The position numbers were made by a program, and so were the translations under genes. A stretch of DNA of 64,000 bases, from the NCBI GenBank assembly GCA_001464715.1, contig LNDT01000020.1:30418-94417 (forward strand), in the 5' to 3' direction. Positions 34,203-43,627 of the stretch are shown piece by piece (position 1 is the first letter of the stretch; every line of letters begins with the position of its first letter). Source of the DNA: Bdellovibrionales bacterium Ga0074137. Lineage in GTDB: Bacteria > Bdellovibrionota > Bdellovibrionia > Bdellovibrionales > JAMPXM01. Below the pieces are notes generated by a model. The model worked only from the letters and a program-made list of their open reading frames with translations, searched no databases and was not told where the DNA came from.

Positions 34203-35738
34203 TCAGAATGCATCGGTGGTCCACGTAAGCTCGTTGCTCACTGCCGATACTCCGTCCGACGTCACCGACACAGCTTGAAGCCTGTAGGTCGTGTTGGCTC
34301 GCAAATCTCGAACGACGACGTAGTGAATCGTTCGCAGTATCGAGTCGGACGGCGTCGTGATGGAAGCTCCCGTGCTCATGTCTGTAACGATGACCTGAGA
34401 TGTCGCTGGCGCACTTGTCGCCCAGCTGACAGTGATCGAGCTCATCGTCTGCTCTTCCACTTTCCAATTCGCTATCACAAGTGCCGGAACCGGAGTCGGA
34501 ACTGGTGTTGGTACAGGCGTCGGCACTGGTGTCGGTACCGGAGTTGGTACCGGAGTTGGTACTGGTGTCGGTACCGGAGTCGGCACTGGAGTTGGTACAG
34601 GAGTTGGTACAGGAGTTGGTACAGGAGTTGGTACAGGAGTTGGTACAGGAGTTGGTACAGGCGTCGGCACTGGTGTCGGTACCGGAGTCGGTACCGGAGT
34701 CGGAACTGGTGTTGGTACAGGCGTCGGCACTGGTGTCGGTACCGGAGTCGGAACTGGTGTTGGTACCGGAGTCGGAACTGGTGTTGGTACCGGAGTTGGT
34801 ACTGGTGTTGGTACCGGAGTTGGTACTGGCGTCGCACAGAAAGCCGTGGCGTCGAGAACAAATCCATTGCCCGAAACAGAAACGTTTGTTCCGCCAAAGG
34901 CAGCACCTAGAAGACGTCCGTTTCCTGAAATTGAAATGTCACGCCGAACGGCCAAGACTGTTCCTCGCCAAACACCGTTCCCAGAAATCTTCACAGTTGA
35001 ATCGCAACCCGGCTTTCCACCACTCACGGCATTGAACAAAACATTTTCAAGCTTCACGTCGCCATCGAAAAGAAGACTCGCTTTTCCGGAAACAGAAAAC
35101 ATCCCTTCAATGTTAAATACGAACACATCTTTGCTCGAGCCGGACAGAACGACAGACTCTACTCCTGAAAGGCGAAGATTATTCGAAACGTGGATCACAT
35201 TCAGTCCGCCGTTCCCCTTAAAAACTGTCGATTTCGAAATTTCTGAAACCCGTACTGTTGGCGCAAGCTTTGCCATTTTTTCTGAGAGGTCGCGCGCCTG
35301 AAACCAAACGTCGGACGATTGTTCTAAAATTCCGTCGAGAACAGCCGCGTTGCCGGACAACTTCACGTCTGTCGATTCGCCGACAATCGCTCGCCCGCGA
35401 ACAACGCTATTTCCGGACAAACGCAGATGCGCGCGCGAACCGGTCAACACATCACCGTTGATTGTCGAATTGCCACTGAGAGACATCCGACTCTGGTTCG
35501 AACTAGCAAGACCCACGCGTGAGGTCAGGCACATTGCTTCTCGTGAAATCGGTGGATTCACAGGGGCACCGGAGTCATTGTTAGAGACGCTCGAGTCCGA
35601 TCTCTTCGATGTATCTTCAACCGCGGCTGCACCGGCGTTGTCGGAGGCTGATGGGGCCGTCGCTTGACCGCAGCCCTGAATCACAATCGTCGCACTCAAC
35701 AGAACTATCATTCTTATCAGCAAAAATTTCGACGGCAC
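34203..35738 (-). CDS. Secreted lipoprotein: beta-helix-like domain, long TPVP repeat, C-terminal FN3
   Basis: 511 residues from the GTG at 35738, chosen for GGAGG just upstream and a clean signal peptide ([14 protein letters not shown]) with lipobox IQGC. Residues 60-300 carry repeated LSGN, INGD and SGNG turns ([29 protein letters not shown]) like the choice-of-anchor A or ice-binding beta-helix. Residues about 303-418 are nearly pure TPVP repeat, a stiff proline-rich spacer. The C-terminal 93 residues form a fibronectin type III domain with a Trp early and WTT at the end. It is probably a surface protein that binds or covers something at a distance. Terminator follows immediately. Confidence 0.85.
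   Translation of the reverse strand: MPSKFLLIRMIVLLSATIVIQGCGQATAPSASDNAGAAAVEDTSKRSDSSVSNNDSGAPVNPPISREAMCLTSRVGLASSNQSRMSLSGNSTINGDVLTGSRAHLRLSGNSVVRGRAIVGESTDVKLSGNAAVLDGILEQSSDVWFQARDLSEKMAKLAPTVRVSEISKSTVFKGNGGLNVIHVSNNLRLSGVESVVLSGSSKDVFVFNIEGMFSVSGKASLLFDGDVKLENVLFNAVSGGKPGCDSTVKISGNGVWRGTVLAVRRDISISGNGRLLGAAFGGTNVSVSGNGFVLDATAFCATPVPTPVPTPVPTPVPTPVPTPVPTPVPTPVPTPVPTPVPTPVPTPVPTPVPTPVPTPVPTPVPTPVPTPVPTPVPTPVPTPVPTPVPTPVPTPVPTPVPTPVPTPVPTPVPTPVPALVIANWKVEEQTMSSITVSWATSAPATSQVIVTDMSTGASITTPSDSILRTIHYVVVRDLRANTTYRLQAVSVTSDGVSAVSNELTWTTDAF
34486..34832 (-). repeat. 12-bp coding minisatellite (about 29 units)
   Basis: Roughly 347 bp of a 12-bp unit with synonymous variation (plus-strand consensus GTNGGNACNGGN) encoding TPVP units of the lipoprotein. 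Runs of identical sub-units (for example 34585-34662) show recent slippage. The opposite strand is also open here as Val-Gly-Thr-Gly repeats, which is a by-product of the sequence. Confidence 0.95.
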
Positions 35739-36011
35739 AAAGACCTCCAGCATCGGGCACCACGAAGCCACCCGAGACTCAAATATAGAGGTGTTCTTCC
35801 AGACTAGCGAAAAGCTTCGAAGTCACCGATTGAATTAGTGATTTTCAAACCGAGTTTCATTTTGAGATGGAATTCCCGAGTCATTTCCACGCAAAAAAAA
35901 TCGAAGCGGTCGTGTGATTTTTCGACCGAATGAGACTTCGACAAATTCGAAAACATTGAGATCGCGGATTTTTCGGTGGTCACCGGCTCGGCTCCAGTAG
36001 ATGGTAAACAT

Positions 36012-36527
36012 ATGAATCTTCAACCTTTTCTGACATCCGAAATGATCGATATCCGACCTCTGACCGAAGTCGACGTCGAAGGTTTATTTCAAGTAGCGTC
36101 CGATCCCCTCATTTGGGAAATGCATCCCCAACCAGATCGCTATAAGGCGGATGTCTTTAAAAAATTCTTTGCCGAAGCGATGGCGTCGAAGGGCGCAATA
36201 GCGATCTTGGATAAAAAGACATCGAACTTGATCGGAACGTCTCGGTTTTATGATTACAAACCCGAATCTTCGTCAGTGCTGATCGGGTATACATTTTTAT
36301 CAAGGCCTTATTGGGGTGGAAGCTTCAATCGCGATCTTAAAAAACTCATGATCAACCATGCCCTGAAATTCGTAAAGACCGTGTACTTTCAAGTGGGCGT
36401 AGGAAATTTGCGCTCGCAGCGCGCGATGGAAAAAATCGGCGCGATAAAAACAGGAATTGAAGAGGTCGCAATTTCTTACGGCCCTCCGAAAAAATCGTAC
36501 ATTTACAAAATAGAAACACCGCTCTGA
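36012..36527 (+). CDS. GNAT acetyltransferase, RimJ/RimL-like
   Basis: 171 residues from the ATG at 36012; the ORF to 35976 is not protein-like. The fold is of the RimL type: EVDVEGLFQVASDPLIWEM, then LIGTSRFYDY, IGYTFLSRPYWG, and the C-terminal NLRSQRAMEKIGAI. The acetyl-CoA loop (normally Q/R-x-x-G-x-G/A) is replaced by SFNRDLKKL after WGG, which is also seen in some divergent members. The product probably acetylates a small molecule or a protein N-terminus. The 270 bp upstream of 36012 hold no gene I can support. Confidence 0.85.
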   Translation: MNLQPFLTSEMIDIRPLTEVDVEGLFQVASDPLIWEMHPQPDRYKADVFKKFFAEAMASKGAIAILDKKTSNLIGTSRFYDYKPESSSVLIGYTFLSRPYWGGSFNRDLKKLMINHALKFVKTVYFQVGVGNLRSQRAMEKIGAIKTGIEEVAISYGPPKKSYIYKIETPL

Positions 36528-36571
36528 CAGCTTGCCACCTTCGGGCCGAAAGCGCCCTCAAAGCGGCTGTT

Positions 36572-37435
36572 TCAGTATCCCACGGAAGTTAGCTCGATCT
36601 CTAGTGCCGCCGTTGCCGGAAGTCCTTGCTGCAATAGAAGCTGCTGAAAGGCGGCTTCGGTTCCCATAACACCTTCCGGCTTTTCATATTTCACGACACC
36701 AAAGATAGGAACATTGCCGTACCAAATTTTCTCGGCGCCTCTGGTGACCAGGCAGGTTTTAAAACGCCCCGCCCCGACGATGACCATTTTGTCCGCGGCG
36801 CAGGTCTTCATTAGTCTTTCGTAGTCGGCGCTGACAAAAATGTCCGATGCAACCAAGGGCGATTGTTTCGGATAAGTCTCCAGACCATTTTCATATTTCC
36901 AAAGGAAGGGATAATTCCCAAAGTAGGAAGAGTAGCCGATGATCTGAGAGAAAAGTGAAGCTGGTAAAACCGAACCGACCGACGCCGCCGCCCCTTTGTA
37001 CTCGACAAAAAGTCCGACGCCGTCGCGGAATTCGGCGGAGTCGACTCGTGACGCCGTGACCGCCGTCCCGTCAGCCATGGTGATTGTCGCCAGATCTCCG
37101 CTGAAAGCAGCCTGCACCGGACCTCCGGGACGAAGGACTTCTGATTGCACGTCCGAATCTCTCGGGTGCCCAATACATGAGTCGTCGTGAAGGTACATCG
37201 TCTGCCTCAGCTCTACGACCTGGCGACGTTTCGATCCCGTCAAGTTCAGTTCAAGTCGGAACGAGACTCCGTCCTTTGGGAGACAGCTTGTCACGTAGGT
37301 CTCGGTCGTTCCAATCGACGGCGCCTGACCGACTTCCTTTTCGAAAACTGACTGATTCTTTTCGGATTCCGATTTGCAACCTACAAAGGCGACAAGTGCG
37401 ACGAGCCCACAGAGAGCGAGACAAAACGGCTTCAT
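36572..37435 (-). CDS. Predicted lipoprotein, unknown
   Basis: 287 residues. Signal peptide with lipobox VGC at residues 18-20. Acidic/Lys linker after the cysteine, then a mostly beta protein with several cysteines (YVTSCLPKDG, HDDSCIGHP, KTCAADK, FKTCLVT) that can form disulfides in the periplasm. No family seen. The ribosome site AGGAGA precedes the ATG. It lies 11 bp downstream of another lipoprotein gene, so the two form a pair on the minus strand. Confidence 0.7.
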   Translation of the reverse strand: MKPFCLALCGLVALVAFVGCKSESEKNQSVFEKEVGQAPSIGTTETYVTSCLPKDGVSFRLELNLTGSKRRQVVELRQTMYLHDDSCIGHPRDSDVQSEVLRPGGPVQAAFSGDLATITMADGTAVTASRVDSAEFRDGVGLFVEYKGAAASVGSVLPASLFSQIIGYSSYFGNYPFLWKYENGLETYPKQSPLVASDIFVSADYERLMKTCAADKMVIVGAGRFKTCLVTRGAEKIWYGNVPIFGVVKYEKPEGVMGTEAAFQQLLLQQGLPATAALEIELTSVGY

Positions 37436-37446
37436 TGAAATCTCCT

Positions 37447-38214
37447 CTATTCGATTTTTGCACCCAAACGTGAAAATGCAGCCTTCGCCGATTCATGCGA
37501 GAGCTTTGCCAGTTTTTTCTCGTCCATGAATCCGAACCATCCCAAAGATTCCTCAGATTTTGGTCCCGTCACTCCTTCAATCCAAATTGCCTCTTTCGAG
37601 TCACGACGATAAACGGACATATCGAACCGAGTCTGCGGACGACGAGGTCCAATGCCATTCACCGAAAGGCCTCCCGTCACTGATGTCGTCACTTCAGCAA
37701 TGATGACCGCATCAACTCCAAGCGCATTCAAAACTTTCGTGCGTCCCTCACGACCTAAGTTTTCTCCCGCTTTTGGAACCATTACGTCGCGGGCCATGAA
37801 CCAGTTTTCACCGGCCTTCGGTAGAAATAGAACCTTGATGGGAGCCATCATTTTTTTCGTCTCTTCTTGATAAATCGCATTCGACGTCACTTCCGAATGC
37901 GAAGAAACTGACCACCCGGTTGCCTTTCTGACCGCAGCAACGAGATCGCTATAAAGCGCGTCGGCAACTTCGCTGTTTTGATAGAAGCTGCTTCCGCCCA
38001 TTTCTTTGGAGGACGTGCCGCTTCCGAGATTGATACTCATCACGTCCGATGCGGGCTCTTTGTCGATGAACGCAATGACGGCAGCACTTTTAACTTTATT
38101 CGTCGCCTCGTCATCGCGCTTTCGATATTGACCGGCGCAGCCGACATTGAAGCCCGCCAAAAGTGTGAGCATCAGAGCGAACGGGATGAGAACTGAAATT
38201 CTACGATGTGACAT
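37447..38214 (-). CDS. Predicted lipoprotein, unknown
   Basis: 255 residues. Signal peptide with lipobox VGC at residues 24-26 (LLAGFNVGCAG), then a domain with AAVIAFIDKEPASDV, a central ADALYSDLVAAVRKATGW and VDAVIIAEVTTSVTGG. Strand-helix alternation suggests an alpha/beta fold, with resemblance to outer-membrane assembly lipoproteins in layout, but no known family is recognised. First gene of a two-gene unit with the lipoprotein at 36572. Confidence 0.7.
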   Translation of the reverse strand: MSHRRISVLIPFALMLTLLAGFNVGCAGQYRKRDDEATNKVKSAAVIAFIDKEPASDVMSINLGSGTSSKEMGGSSFYQNSEVADALYSDLVAAVRKATGWSVSSHSEVTSNAIYQEETKKMMAPIKVLFLPKAGENWFMARDVMVPKAGENLGREGRTKVLNALGVDAVIIAEVTTSVTGGLSVNGIGPRRPQTRFDMSVYRRDSKEAIWIEGVTGPKSEESLGWFGFMDEKKLAKLSHESAKAAFSRLGAKIE

Positions 38215-38393
38215 TTAAATCTCCTTCTTCCATAAAATGGATCACTGATCACAACCGTAGGTGCCCCGATCCGTGGGCTCAACAAAACAGGCCTCGAATC
38301 GTTCTCGAGTGTTCATGGTTGATATCGTAACTATTTGATTTTACTTATATTGACAGTTGCAAAGACGGACCGCCTTCGCTTAAAAGATTTTGT

Positions 38394-39230
38394 ATGACGT
38401 CACTTTACGAACACAGTTCACTGTCGGAATTTCTGGGCGCCGAGTTTTTTAAACGTAAGCATCGCAACAGCTCTTACTCACTTCGTGCTTTCGCGCGAGA
38501 TATTGGCCTTGGTCCCTCAAACTTAAGTGAGGTCTTGCAGGGAAAGAAAAACATCGGCGAAAAAACTGCGGAAACGATCGCCGACAGACTGAAGCTTAAA
38601 ACAAAAGAAAAATCATTTTTGAAGGACCTCATTCTCGCCGAGTCCGCACGCAATGAGAAAGTTCGTAGTCACGCGGCCGCACGACTCACGGCCGCCAGAA
38701 AAGCCGGGCGCTACAAACCCCTTCAAGAAGACAAATTTAAAGTTATAGCGGACTGGTACCACGCCGCGATTTTGGAACTGATTCAAGTGAAAGGTTTTGA
38801 TCCTTCCCCAAAGTGGATCGCCGAACGACTTGGAGTCGATGCCATTGACGTAGCGCTTGCCCTGGGACGCTTAGAAAAATTAGGCATGATTGCAAAGTCT
38901 GGCAGTACGTACGTCGCCGTCGAATCCGACGCTTACGACGCGATCATCGAACGACCGTCGACAGCGATACGAAAGTTTCAACGACAAGTGATTTCAATGT
39001 CTCTTGATTCTCTTGCCGAGGACCCTGGGGAAGAAAGAGAAATCCTATCGATGATTCTTTCTGTACCGCGGTCACAGCTGCCAGAGTTTCGCGATGAGAT
39101 GAGGAAATTCGTTTCGAATTTTTGGCTGAAGATAGAGAACATCCCGAAAGATGATCTCTATACCTTCAGTATGCAGCTGTGCCCGGTTAAAAACCGAAAG
39201 CGTCGAGCTCCGCCTACTTCGCGAAATTAG
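38394..39230 (+). CDS. TIGR02147/DUF4423 family regulator
   Basis: 278 residues. The N-terminal half is an HTH-like domain: LSEFLGAEFFKRKHRNSSYSLRAFARD, then GPSNLSEVLQGKKNIGEKTAETIADRLKLK, the pattern of TIGR02147. The central part (LKTKEKSFLKDLI, FKVIADWYHAAILELIQ) and the C-terminal half with FDPSPKWIAERLGV and the long helix near 240 match DUF4423. Such proteins are common in Fibrobacter, Bdellovibrio and relatives and often sit beside genes for exported proteins, as here. It overlaps the secreted protein at 39214 by 17 bp at the 3' end. Confidence 0.9.
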   Translation: MTSLYEHSSLSEFLGAEFFKRKHRNSSYSLRAFARDIGLGPSNLSEVLQGKKNIGEKTAETIADRLKLKTKEKSFLKDLILAESARNEKVRSHAAARLTAARKAGRYKPLQEDKFKVIADWYHAAILELIQVKGFDPSPKWIAERLGVDAIDVALALGRLEKLGMIAKSGSTYVAVESDAYDAIIERPSTAIRKFQRQVISMSLDSLAEDPGEEREILSMILSVPRSQLPEFRDEMRKFVSNFWLKIENIPKDDLYTFSMQLCPVKNRKRRAPPTSRN

Positions 39231-41010
39231 CTTCGACGATGACACCCTCTGACTCATTCGCGTTGTCGTGTTCGACATACGAGAGATCCGACGTTGCAAA
39301 ATAAACTCGCGCCAGCTTCATGGCCATAATTGGATAGCCGGAAAGGGCCTTCGGAAGGACCAGGTCCAAAACGACCGTCGAACCTGTGGGCGTTTTCGTC
39401 ACTCTTGTATTACTAAAGATCTCCGAGAATCCAAGAGCCGGCCCATTCACGAAGAGCGGCGCACGACCTAGTCCCCGAGGCGTCCACATCAAAAGCTCGA
39501 CTTGAATTTCACCAAAGCCTTGATCGCCATCCACAGCGATTTCGATTTGAAACTTCTCACCGGCTTTTGCCTTGAACGAGTCTTTAAGGTCGAGTTCCTG
39601 AAGTGTCGACGCCACAGAAAGACCTTTCACTTCGACGGATTTGATCGAGGCAGGTTTGATCGCTGTCGGATTCTCGACGCGGACATAGGACGGGATTTGC
39701 GGAAATGCAAAACGCGATCCACCGGCATCGGGAAAATGAATCAAAGAAATATAAAAATCTTCCGGCTGCATATTGGCCGGTAAGTCGTGCGACGCCGTCA
39801 GCAGATACTGATCACCAGTGAGTTTCGTAACCGCGCACCGATGGAAGATCTCTGCCGCCGGAAGGCTGTGCTGTTTGGCATGAGGCCACAGCGCCCCCGA
39901 AAAATAGAGCTCGCAAGTTTGCGGCGCGTGACCGTCCGTGGACTTAACGACGATCTCAGTCTTCCAAGAAGTTCCGGCTTGAAGCACGGCACTTTCGTGA
40001 TTGACCGAACTGACCCAAAACGACTGGTTCGGACCCCACATCGCATCCGCAGGCCAAGTGGATGCTCCCATGCTGGCGGTTTTCATGAGAATCTCGGGCG
40101 TTTCAGTTTTCCAGCTCGAAAGATTCAGCGGCGCGGAATACTGAAGATCAACGTTTGCGCCAATAAGCCACCGATGTCCTTTGTCCTTGGAACCGTTTGT
40201 ACCCTTGGGTCGGCACATGACATTGACGAATCCGCCTCCGCGCAATGTCACAACACCGGTTTTTTTCTTCATGTATTCGATAGCCCAAACTGGGCTTCCG
40301 ACAAACTGCCGAGCGATGGTTTCATTTGCAGGACAAAGCTGTGCCAGCGGAGTCGGCCCCCATTCGATGTCGAAGGTCATTTCAGAGGACGAAAGAAATC
40401 CAATCGTGAGACCCGAGACTGAAGGGTTGAAAACCAGATTTCTAGCATCGGGCCGGTTGAATTGGGCGAGCGTAGAAATGGATTGGCGCCGTTTGAAATG
40501 ATTCGTGATCTCGGTCGCGATGCGGTCCGGAAGCCGAGTGGCATCGTCAGCGTAACCAAGATGATGAACGGACTCATGGGCTAAAAGACCCACCCATTCT
40601 TCCAAGGGCCGATTCATACGATCCGTGTTGATCATGACCGACGAATTTTTCTTAAGCTCTGTGATAGCCAATCGGTGGGCATCACCATCAATAGACGTAA
40701 AAACACCGGGATGAGTCGTCTCTGAAACAAATGTGAGAAGTGATGCCCACGAAGCTGCTTGAGGCGCATTGAAGTAGGGAAGATAACCGTCGAGCTCGAT
40801 AAGTACTTTTCGAACTTCAACATCCTGGCAGTCCGTTTTCGATTCAAGACACGAGTGAACGATATTTTTTAGGTACTTCCAACTCCACCGAATCTCGCGC
40901 TCGATTTGAGAGTCGCCAACCATTCGTTCGCGAGATTCCGCGACGGCTTGCTGTCCCGCGAGCGATGTGAGGATGAAAAAAGGAACGATGATGAAATTCA
41001 TTGCTTTCAT
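39214..41010 (-). CDS. Secreted protein with HExxH motif
   Basis: 598 residues. Signal peptide 1-24 (ending AVAES). Near residue 142 it carries LLAHESVHHLGY, an HExxH-type site with a third His adjacent (HESVHHLG). Beta-rich C-terminal half (about 200-590) contains repeated Ig-like strands. A long exported zinc peptidase with adhesion-like domains is likely, but no family is recognised. The ATG follows the stop of the 41007-41852 gene with a 4-bp overlap, so the two are translationally coupled. It converges on the TIGR02147 regulator. Confidence 0.7.
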   Translation of the reverse strand: MKAMNFIIVPFFILTSLAGQQAVAESRERMVGDSQIEREIRWSWKYLKNIVHSCLESKTDCQDVEVRKVLIELDGYLPYFNAPQAASWASLLTFVSETTHPGVFTSIDGDAHRLAITELKKNSSVMINTDRMNRPLEEWVGLLAHESVHHLGYADDATRLPDRIATEITNHFKRRQSISTLAQFNRPDARNLVFNPSVSGLTIGFLSSSEMTFDIEWGPTPLAQLCPANETIARQFVGSPVWAIEYMKKKTGVVTLRGGGFVNVMCRPKGTNGSKDKGHRWLIGANVDLQYSAPLNLSSWKTETPEILMKTASMGASTWPADAMWGPNQSFWVSSVNHESAVLQAGTSWKTEIVVKSTDGHAPQTCELYFSGALWPHAKQHSLPAAEIFHRCAVTKLTGDQYLLTASHDLPANMQPEDFYISLIHFPDAGGSRFAFPQIPSYVRVENPTAIKPASIKSVEVKGLSVASTLQELDLKDSFKAKAGEKFQIEIAVDGDQGFGEIQVELLMWTPRGLGRAPLFVNGPALGFSEIFSNTRVTKTPTGSTVVLDLVLPKALSGYPIMAMKLARVYFATSDLSYVEHDNANESEGVIVEANFAK

Positions 41011-41852
41011 AATTTGCCCAAATAGATTTCGAGAAACTGTGGATCAAAAATTAAAATGTCGGATGTGTTTTTAATCACGCGAACAATCGCTGAACCAAAC
41101 CCTGTGTGAGAGCTTGTTCCGCAAACCCAGTTCACATTGAGGCTCAATTTTAGAATAATCATTTCCAGTTTTCCGGCTGACGATATCGGAGTCGCCGAGA
41201 TCCAAGTGGGCGATTGAATTTTGAACGATCGAATGTCCGGACACGCCAATTTAGCGATCACAGGGCCCGTCAGCTCAAACGTGTCGACCGGCGAGGAGGA
41301 AACAAACAGGCGGTCTATTCCGTGCGAAGTCTTCCAGAGCAAAATCTGAAACGTGTTTTTCGTATCGTAAACCTGTTCTGATTTCTCGATATCCAAGGTG
41401 CGTGTAAGCCGGTTCTGCAAAAGCAAAAGGTCCGGTTTCGAGACGACGCCATCAAGATTTAGAACTTCAAGCCAAAGCTTCGAGGCATCATCGACATCGA
41501 ATGGAATCGTCTTATTGGTGTCGAGCCACAAGAGTTCACGATTGAACCAAATCTCCGACGCACGCACCTCATAGAGATTTCCCGAAAGTTCAGTCGATGT
41601 TTTGAAAACGGCGGAAGGAATCGACTTTGTACGATCCAGCAGCGGTTGAAAAACCACCTCTTCCTTGGCGCTAAACCCACATGTGACTCTTAAACAATCA
41701 GAAAGAATCATTTGAAGATTGGCTCGAGCGAACACGATTGAAAACTCGGACCCACCTGCGCCACCACCAACAACGATGGGACCTGCTTTCGCCACTGAAA
41801 ATGGACCCGCGATACCAATGAGAATTAAAACTAAAACAGTTAATCGCCTCAA
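41007..41852 (-). CDS. Secreted protein, unknown
   Basis: 281 residues. Signal peptide 1-23 (ending AKAG), then a mature protein rich in beta strands and with several cysteines (SDCLRVTCGF, ACPDIR, VNWVCGTSS). It carries GGGAGGSE near the mature N-terminus. No catalytic motif seen. It is translationally coupled to the HExxH protein downstream (4-bp overlap ATGA) and so is likely its partner or chaperone. The nearby TIGR02147 gene converges on this pair. Confidence 0.65.
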   Translation of the reverse strand: MRRLTVLVLILIGIAGPFSVAKAGPIVVGGGAGGSEFSIVFARANLQMILSDCLRVTCGFSAKEEVVFQPLLDRTKSIPSAVFKTSTELSGNLYEVRASEIWFNRELLWLDTNKTIPFDVDDASKLWLEVLNLDGVVSKPDLLLLQNRLTRTLDIEKSEQVYDTKNTFQILLWKTSHGIDRLFVSSSPVDTFELTGPVIAKLACPDIRSFKIQSPTWISATPISSAGKLEMIILKLSLNVNWVCGTSSHTGFGSAIVRVIKNTSDILIFDPQFLEIYLGKL

Positions 41853-42141
41853 ACGAATTACTCCTCAGCCACTGATGAATACAAAGGGAAACTTAGTTCT
41901 ATAAACTCACTACTCGGTGTCAACAGCCGTGACCGGCGCGAAGTTCAGAATCAAGCTAGGCACGGCTGTAACGCCAAGCGTGGAAAGCGAAGGTTTCACC
42001 CAGCTCAAGTCCGCATAACGGCAAAGACGCGAAACGTTAATGTCGGCGCTGTAGACGCGGATACTTTGCGCTCACAAAACGATGTGATTTTCAGGCGATA
42101 TTTTGTTTGAAACCACTTAGGCCCGTTGCTATTCGATCAAG

Positions 42142-43605
42142 ATGGAAATACTTCGCCGCGCTTTTAAAAGTCTCAGCCCTATTGCTATTATTCTGACAGC
42201 TCTCATTGTTCTTTTCGCCGGAGTCCTGGTGACCGGGTGGCAATCGTCGGTCGCATTGCGAGAAACCGTCGCCGCCAACGCGGCCGTCATGAACATCGAC
42301 TCAGCCCCGCTCATTGAGCTTGAACGCCTTCGCAATTTGGCCGAATCGCAGTTCACCAACAGCCGCGCTTACTTCTTACTGGGATCTAAATCTGTCTTTG
42401 AAAAACAAAAAGAAGACAAACAGCGCCTCAGCGAGGGCATGGCTAAATTTGCGAAAGAAAACACTCTTCCGCAGATGGGAGAAATCGCGACTGCGATCGA
42501 GAGCATCGCAAAGCAAGAAAATGATCTCTTCGACCAAGCGACGGCTTTTCGCGAAAAGCTGACCGAATCCAAGATCGTTGCCCAGTTTTACCAGTCAAAG
42601 ACGTCTCCCCTCCTTTCGCAGCTCAATGAACAGTTCGACAAAATTGCGAAGCTGCAGAATGCTGAGCTTGAAGAAGCCCGTGCACGAGCCCGCCAAGCAG
42701 GAATCGATGCGCAAGCTCAGATCCCAAAGAATATGCTTTGGTTCATTAGCGCCGTGTCGGCTATTTTTCTTGGTACGGCCGTTCTTGTTATTTGGCTCTT
42801 GGCCAGCCGCCGTTCCCAGCAAAAAGTTCGAGACCGTCTTTATGCCGACGCGCAAAAGTCAGCGCTCGATCGCGATGAAGTTATTGCAGCCGTTGCTCAA
42901 GATATGAAAGAGCCGTTGGCAGATCTTGAAACTTTGGCCAAAGATCTTCCAGCCGAGTCTGGCGATCTTGTTAAGAGTGCTGTCGGCGAAATCAACTCGG
43001 CTATAACCGACATTGTCGATCAAAAACGCGCCGATATGGGCGCACTCACTCTTCGTCTCGAGCAACTCGCGGTTCACGGAATTCTCGAGGATGCTCAGGC
43101 GATGCTGCAACCGGTGGCGAAAAAGCGAGATGTCACTTTGCAGTTCGACGTCGTGAACCCGTCTGTCTTGGCCTACGTCGATCGCGAGCGTGTGATGCGC
43201 GTACTTTCAAATCTCGCTGGTAACGCGATTAAGTTCAGCCCCAAAAACGGGCGCGTACAGATCAAGGTAAAGAGCGATGCTCAATTTGCCAATATCAGCG
43301 TCATCGATTCGGGGCCGGGCATTTCTGACTCGCGCCTAGCCTCTATCTTCGAAAGCTTCTGGCAAGCCAAAGGCACGGCCGATCAAGGTCCCGGCGTCGG
43401 GCTCGCTATAGTTAAAACGATCATCGAAGCGCACGGTGGTTCGGTTCGCGCGGAAAAAAATCTTCTGGGTGGCGGGAGCATCTTTACATTCTCGCTTCCC
43501 CGTCGCCGACCGGTCGGCATCGCTTTAAAAAAGCCGACGTCGACAAGCGCCAAGTTCGTCGCCCGCCCGCCGTCTCATGAAACCACTCAGTGGCCTTCAG
43601 TATAA
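42142..43605 (+). CDS. Sensor histidine kinase lacking the phospho-acceptor histidine
   Basis: 487 residues. TM1 (14-34), a periplasmic 4-helix/CHASE3-like sensor (35-200), TM2 (about 205-225), then the kinase. The dimerisation helix reads VAQDMKEPL where kinases have V-S-H-D-L-K-N-P-L: the His is Gln. The catalytic domain is otherwise intact: N box NLAGNAIKFSP, G1 VIDSGPGIS, G2 GPGVGLAIVKTIIEAHGG. So ATP binding is probably retained but phosphorylation of its own H-box cannot occur. It may be a pseudokinase or may act on a partner. No response regulator is next to it. The 289 bp upstream hold nothing I can support. Confidence 0.88.
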   Translation: MEILRRAFKSLSPIAIILTALIVLFAGVLVTGWQSSVALRETVAANAAVMNIDSAPLIELERLRNLAESQFTNSRAYFLLGSKSVFEKQKEDKQRLSEGMAKFAKENTLPQMGEIATAIESIAKQENDLFDQATAFREKLTESKIVAQFYQSKTSPLLSQLNEQFDKIAKLQNAELEEARARARQAGIDAQAQIPKNMLWFISAVSAIFLGTAVLVIWLLASRRSQQKVRDRLYADAQKSALDRDEVIAAVAQDMKEPLADLETLAKDLPAESGDLVKSAVGEINSAITDIVDQKRADMGALTLRLEQLAVHGILEDAQAMLQPVAKKRDVTLQFDVVNPSVLAYVDRERVMRVLSNLAGNAIKFSPKNGRVQIKVKSDAQFANISVIDSGPGISDSRLASIFESFWQAKGTADQGPGVGLAIVKTIIEAHGGSVRAEKNLLGGGSIFTFSLPRRRPVGIALKKPTSTSAKFVARPPSHETTQWPSV

Positions 43606-43627
43606 ATTGCTCGTCGTTCGGTCGAGG

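Noticed and set aside
34486..34832. Possible CRISPR array from the regular repeats
   Set aside because: Unit is 12 bp with no spacers and stays in frame in a lipoprotein gene; no cas genes nearby.
34432..35301. Plus-strand ORF of 289 residues made of VGTG repeats
   Set aside because: It is antisense to the lipoprotein gene and exists only because the 12-bp repeat is open on both strands; the minus-strand protein has signal peptide and domains.
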